The position numbers and the translations under genes were made by a program. Source: an uncultured Sutterellaceae bacterium (GTDB lineage Bacteria > Pseudomonadota > Gammaproteobacteria > Burkholderiales > Burkholderiaceae_F). From it: a DNA stretch of 6,282 bases. Of the stretch, positions 5,054 to 6,282 are shown in pieces (the first letter of the stretch is position 1; each line of letters opens with the position of its first letter). The notes beneath the pieces are model-generated. The model saw nothing but the letters and a program-made list of their open reading frames with translations, was not told where the DNA came from and searched no databases. The stretch covers positions 1-6,282 of the forward strand of contig CAMYAA010000066.1 of assembly GCA_947253615.1 (NCBI GenBank), written 5' to 3'.

Positions 5054-5806
5054 ATGATTAGCATGCGTGAAATGCTCGAAGCTGGTTGCCATTTCGGCCA
5101 CCAGACCCGTTTCTGGAACCCGAAGATGGCTCAGTACATCTTTGGTGCTCGTAACAAGATTCATATCATCAACCTCGAAAAGACGGTTGCCAAGTTCGAA
5201 GAAGCTTTAAAGTTTGTTCGTTTACTCTCTGCTAAGGGTGGCAAGGTTCTCTTCGTTGACACGAAGCGTGGTGGTCGTGACATCATCGCCGCTGAAGCTC
5301 AGCGTGCGGGTTGCGCTTACGTTGACCAGCGCTGGCTCGGTGGTACGTTAACGAACTTCAAGACGGTTCGTGGCACCATCAAGCGTTTGAAGGATATGGA
5401 ACAGCAGTTAGCTGACGGCGCTGCCGAAAAGTTAACGAAGAAAGAAGCGCTTGACTTCGAACGCGCTGTTGAAAAGCTCAACAAGTCCATCGGCGGTATC
5501 AAGGACATGACCGGTTTGCCTGATGCGATTTTCGTGGTTGACGTTGGTTACCACAAGATTGCCATCCAGGAAGCTAACAAGCTCGGTATTCCTGTGATCG
5601 GTGTTGTCGATACGAACCACAACCCTGCTGGTGTTGACTATGTCATCCCGGGCAATGATGACTCGGCTAAGGCTGTTGCCATCTATGCGAAGGGTATCGC
5701 TGACGCGATCATCGCGGGTCGTAACGACTCCGTGACCGAAGTGGTCGAAGCTGCTCAGGGCGAAGAATTCGTCGAAGTGGCTGCTGAAGAAACGCCGGCC
5801 GCCTAA
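5054..5806 (+). CDS. rpsB: 30S ribosomal protein S2
   Basis: This 250-residue protein of the small ribosomal subunit binds late in 30S assembly and, with S1, helps position mRNA. It is recognisable throughout. The N-terminal signature [15 protein letters not shown] (4-18) is followed by RFWNPKM (19-25), IHIINLEKT (37-45), [16 protein letters not shown] (89-104) and the second S2 signature near [19 protein letters not shown] (about 156-174), then [13 protein letters not shown] and YVIPGNDD. The C-terminal tail is acidic ([14 protein letters not shown]), as in Burkholderiales. A Cys stands at position 12, where relatives I recall usually have Val. The ATG has GGAG (5042-5045) eight bases upstream. 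All 15 leucines avoid CTG (seven CTC, five TTA, two TTG, one CTT). The gene leads the rpsB-tsf operon from a consensus promoter and is separated from tsf by about 180 bp containing a terminator. Confidence 0.98.
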   Translation: MISMREMLEAGCHFGHQTRFWNPKMAQYIFGARNKIHIINLEKTVAKFEEALKFVRLLSAKGGKVLFVDTKRGGRDIIAAEAQRAGCAYVDQRWLGGTLTNFKTVRGTIKRLKDMEQQLADGAAEKLTKKEALDFERAVEKLNKSIGGIKDMTGLPDAIFVVDVGYHKIAIQEANKLGIPVIGVVDTNHNPAGVDYVIPGNDDSAKAVAIYAKGIADAIIAGRNDSVTEVVEAAQGEEFVEVAAEETPAA

Positions 5807-5827
5807 TTCGGTGAAAGTTTGAGCAAT

Positions 5828-5860
5828 TTGGCGTGAGATCCTTTTGGGGGCTTACGCCAA
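5828..5860 (+). repeat. First hairpin in the rpsB-tsf spacer
   Basis: TTGGCGTGAG (5828-5837) pairs with CTTACGCCAA (5851-5860) over ten bp including one G-U, with a 13-base loop. No T run follows, so it is more likely a stability or processing hairpin at the rpsB 3' end than a terminator. Confidence 0.65.
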
Positions 5861-5861
5861 G

Positions 5862-5899
5862 AAATTCCTGAATGTGTTTAAGCATTCAAGCTTGAATTT
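5862..5899 (+). repeat. Second hairpin in the rpsB-tsf spacer
   Basis: AAATTC (5862-5867) pairs with GAATTT (5894-5899), and inside it TGAATG (5869-5874) pairs with CATTCA (5883-5888). The right part also contains a 14-bp perfect palindrome, ATTCAAGCTTGAAT (5884-5897), so two alternative folds compete. Confidence 0.5.
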
Positions 5900-5904
5900 G
5901 TGAG

Positions 5905-5937
5905 AAAAGGGGGCTCTCAAACAGGACCCCCTTTTTT
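5905..5937 (+). terminator. Intrinsic terminator or attenuator between rpsB and tsf
   Basis: AAAAGGGGG (5905-5913) and CCCCCTTTT pair over nine bp with a 13-base loop, followed by T through 5937 (six T after the C run). It has full terminator form although it lies within what is normally one operon. Partial termination would lower tsf expression relative to rpsB, unless tsf has its own promoter in the 50 bases that remain. No convincing one is seen there. Confidence 0.8.
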
Positions 5938-5975
5938 CATCATCACAACCGATTTTTTAATAATTCTCAATATTT

Positions 5976-5980
5976 AGGAG
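5976..5980 (+). promoter_or_regulatory. Ribosome binding site of tsf
   Basis: AGGAG lies seven bases before the ATG at 5988. Independent initiation is expected because rpsB ends about 180 bases upstream. Confidence 0.88.
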
Positions 5981-5987
5981 ATTGAAC

Positions 5988-6245
5988 ATGGCTGCTATTA
6001 CCGCTGCGATGGTCAAGGAATTACGTGTCAAGACCGACGCTCCGATGATGGAGTGCAAGAAGGCTTTGACGGAAGCCGATGGCGATATGGCCAAGGCTGA
6101 AGAAATCCTTCGTGTGAAGCTTGGTAACAAGGCTACGAAGGCTGCTGCTCGCATCACGGCTGAAGGCGTTGTCGCTGTTTACATCAGCGAAGATCGCAAG
6201 ACGGGCGCCATCCTCGAAGTCAACTCTGAAACTGACTTCGTCGCC
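5988..6245 (+). CDS. tsf: Elongation factor Ts, N-terminal part
   Basis: The gene encodes the guanine-nucleotide exchange factor that recycles EF-Tu from the GDP to the GTP form. About 86 genuine residues remain of a protein normally near 290. The N-terminal UBA-like domain is complete, with [20 protein letters not shown] (4-23) followed by [16 protein letters not shown] (24-39). The start of the core domain reaches the EF-Ts signature [10 protein letters not shown] (77-86), whose TDFV tip contacts the EF-Tu magnesium site. The Ser at codon 87 and all that follow come from a fold-back artefact, since the family expects Lys, Arg or Asn there. The truncation therefore belongs to the contig, not the organism. 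It follows rpsB as in most bacteria and has a good ribosome binding site. Confidence 0.96.
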
Positions 6246-6280
6246 AGTTTCAGAGTTGACTTCGAGGATGGCGCCCGTCT
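6199..6280. repeat. Fold-back inverted repeat at the contig end, artefact
   Basis: Bases 6199-6234 are repeated as an exact 36-base reverse complement at 6245-6280, with a ten-base spacer (6235-6244). Inside a conserved gene this would replace essential tsf sequence with nonsense, so it is a chimera from amplification, library preparation or assembly. The final CT (6281-6282) does not continue the inverted copy; with the preceding GTCT it matches the start of a Tn5 adapter read in reverse, which would explain it. Confidence 0.95.
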
Positions 6281-6282
6281 CT

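Noticed and set aside
4846..5061. A 71-residue plus-strand open frame upstream of rpsB
   Set aside because: Its start overlaps the rpsB -35 box, so the promoter at 4846-4874 could not transcribe it in full, and its sequence is explained by the structured leader.
1..6282. CRISPR array, defence island, prophage or other exotic system
   Set aside because: No regularly spaced repeats, cas, toxin-antitoxin, phage or recombinase genes are visible. All intact genes are metabolic or translational.

Overview
The window reads as a short contig from an anaerobic or facultatively anaerobic betaproteobacterium, most likely a gut Sutterellaceae-type member of the Burkholderiales. This rests on protein resemblance recalled from memory, not on a search: the S2 protein looks Burkholderiales-like, map sits divergently beside rpsB-tsf as in many beta- and gammaproteobacteria, and a DcuB-type fumarate/succinate antiporter lies next to a two-subunit class I hydro-lyase, as expected for fumarate respiration or tartrate fermentation. 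Every visible stop codon is TAA, and CTG leucine codons are absent from rpsB and the tsf fragment.

Layout. 1-47 is not genomic: it is an Illumina Nextera (Tn5) adapter. 48-174 is the tail of an unidentified plus-strand gene, converging on a shared terminator (182-221) with a minus-strand two-gene operon, ttdA-ttdB type (1758 down to 245). A regulatory-looking AT-rich intergenic region (1759-2160) separates that operon from the divergent dcuB (2161-3510). It holds five copies of an ATCGGYT-like motif, a 10-bp inverted repeat and an FNR-like site. dcuB ends in a UUCG-capped terminator. The dcuB-map gap (3511-3842) holds two further minus-strand terminators and an 80-nt element with complementary ends that could be a small RNA. 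map (4673 down to 3843) diverges from rpsB (5054-5806), whose consensus sigma-70 promoter produces a roughly 170-nt leader. That leader can fold into a pseudoknot that captures the Shine-Dalgarno region. A hairpin-rich spacer with a strong intrinsic terminator separates rpsB from tsf. tsf is cut off at the contig end, where the last 38 or so bases fold back as an inverted copy of the preceding sequence.

How the genes work together. The hydro-lyase and DcuB form a plausible anaerobic C4-dicarboxylate module: uptake of a C4 acid in exchange for succinate, and interconversion of malate and fumarate or dehydration of tartrate to oxaloacetate. The map/rpsB/tsf block is housekeeping translation machinery. 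I see no defence system, mobile element or CRISPR array. The most promising undescribed features are regulatory: the rpsB leader pseudoknot, the motif cluster in the ttd/dcu divergon, and the structured element before the map terminator. Both contig ends carry library or assembly artefacts that should be trimmed.
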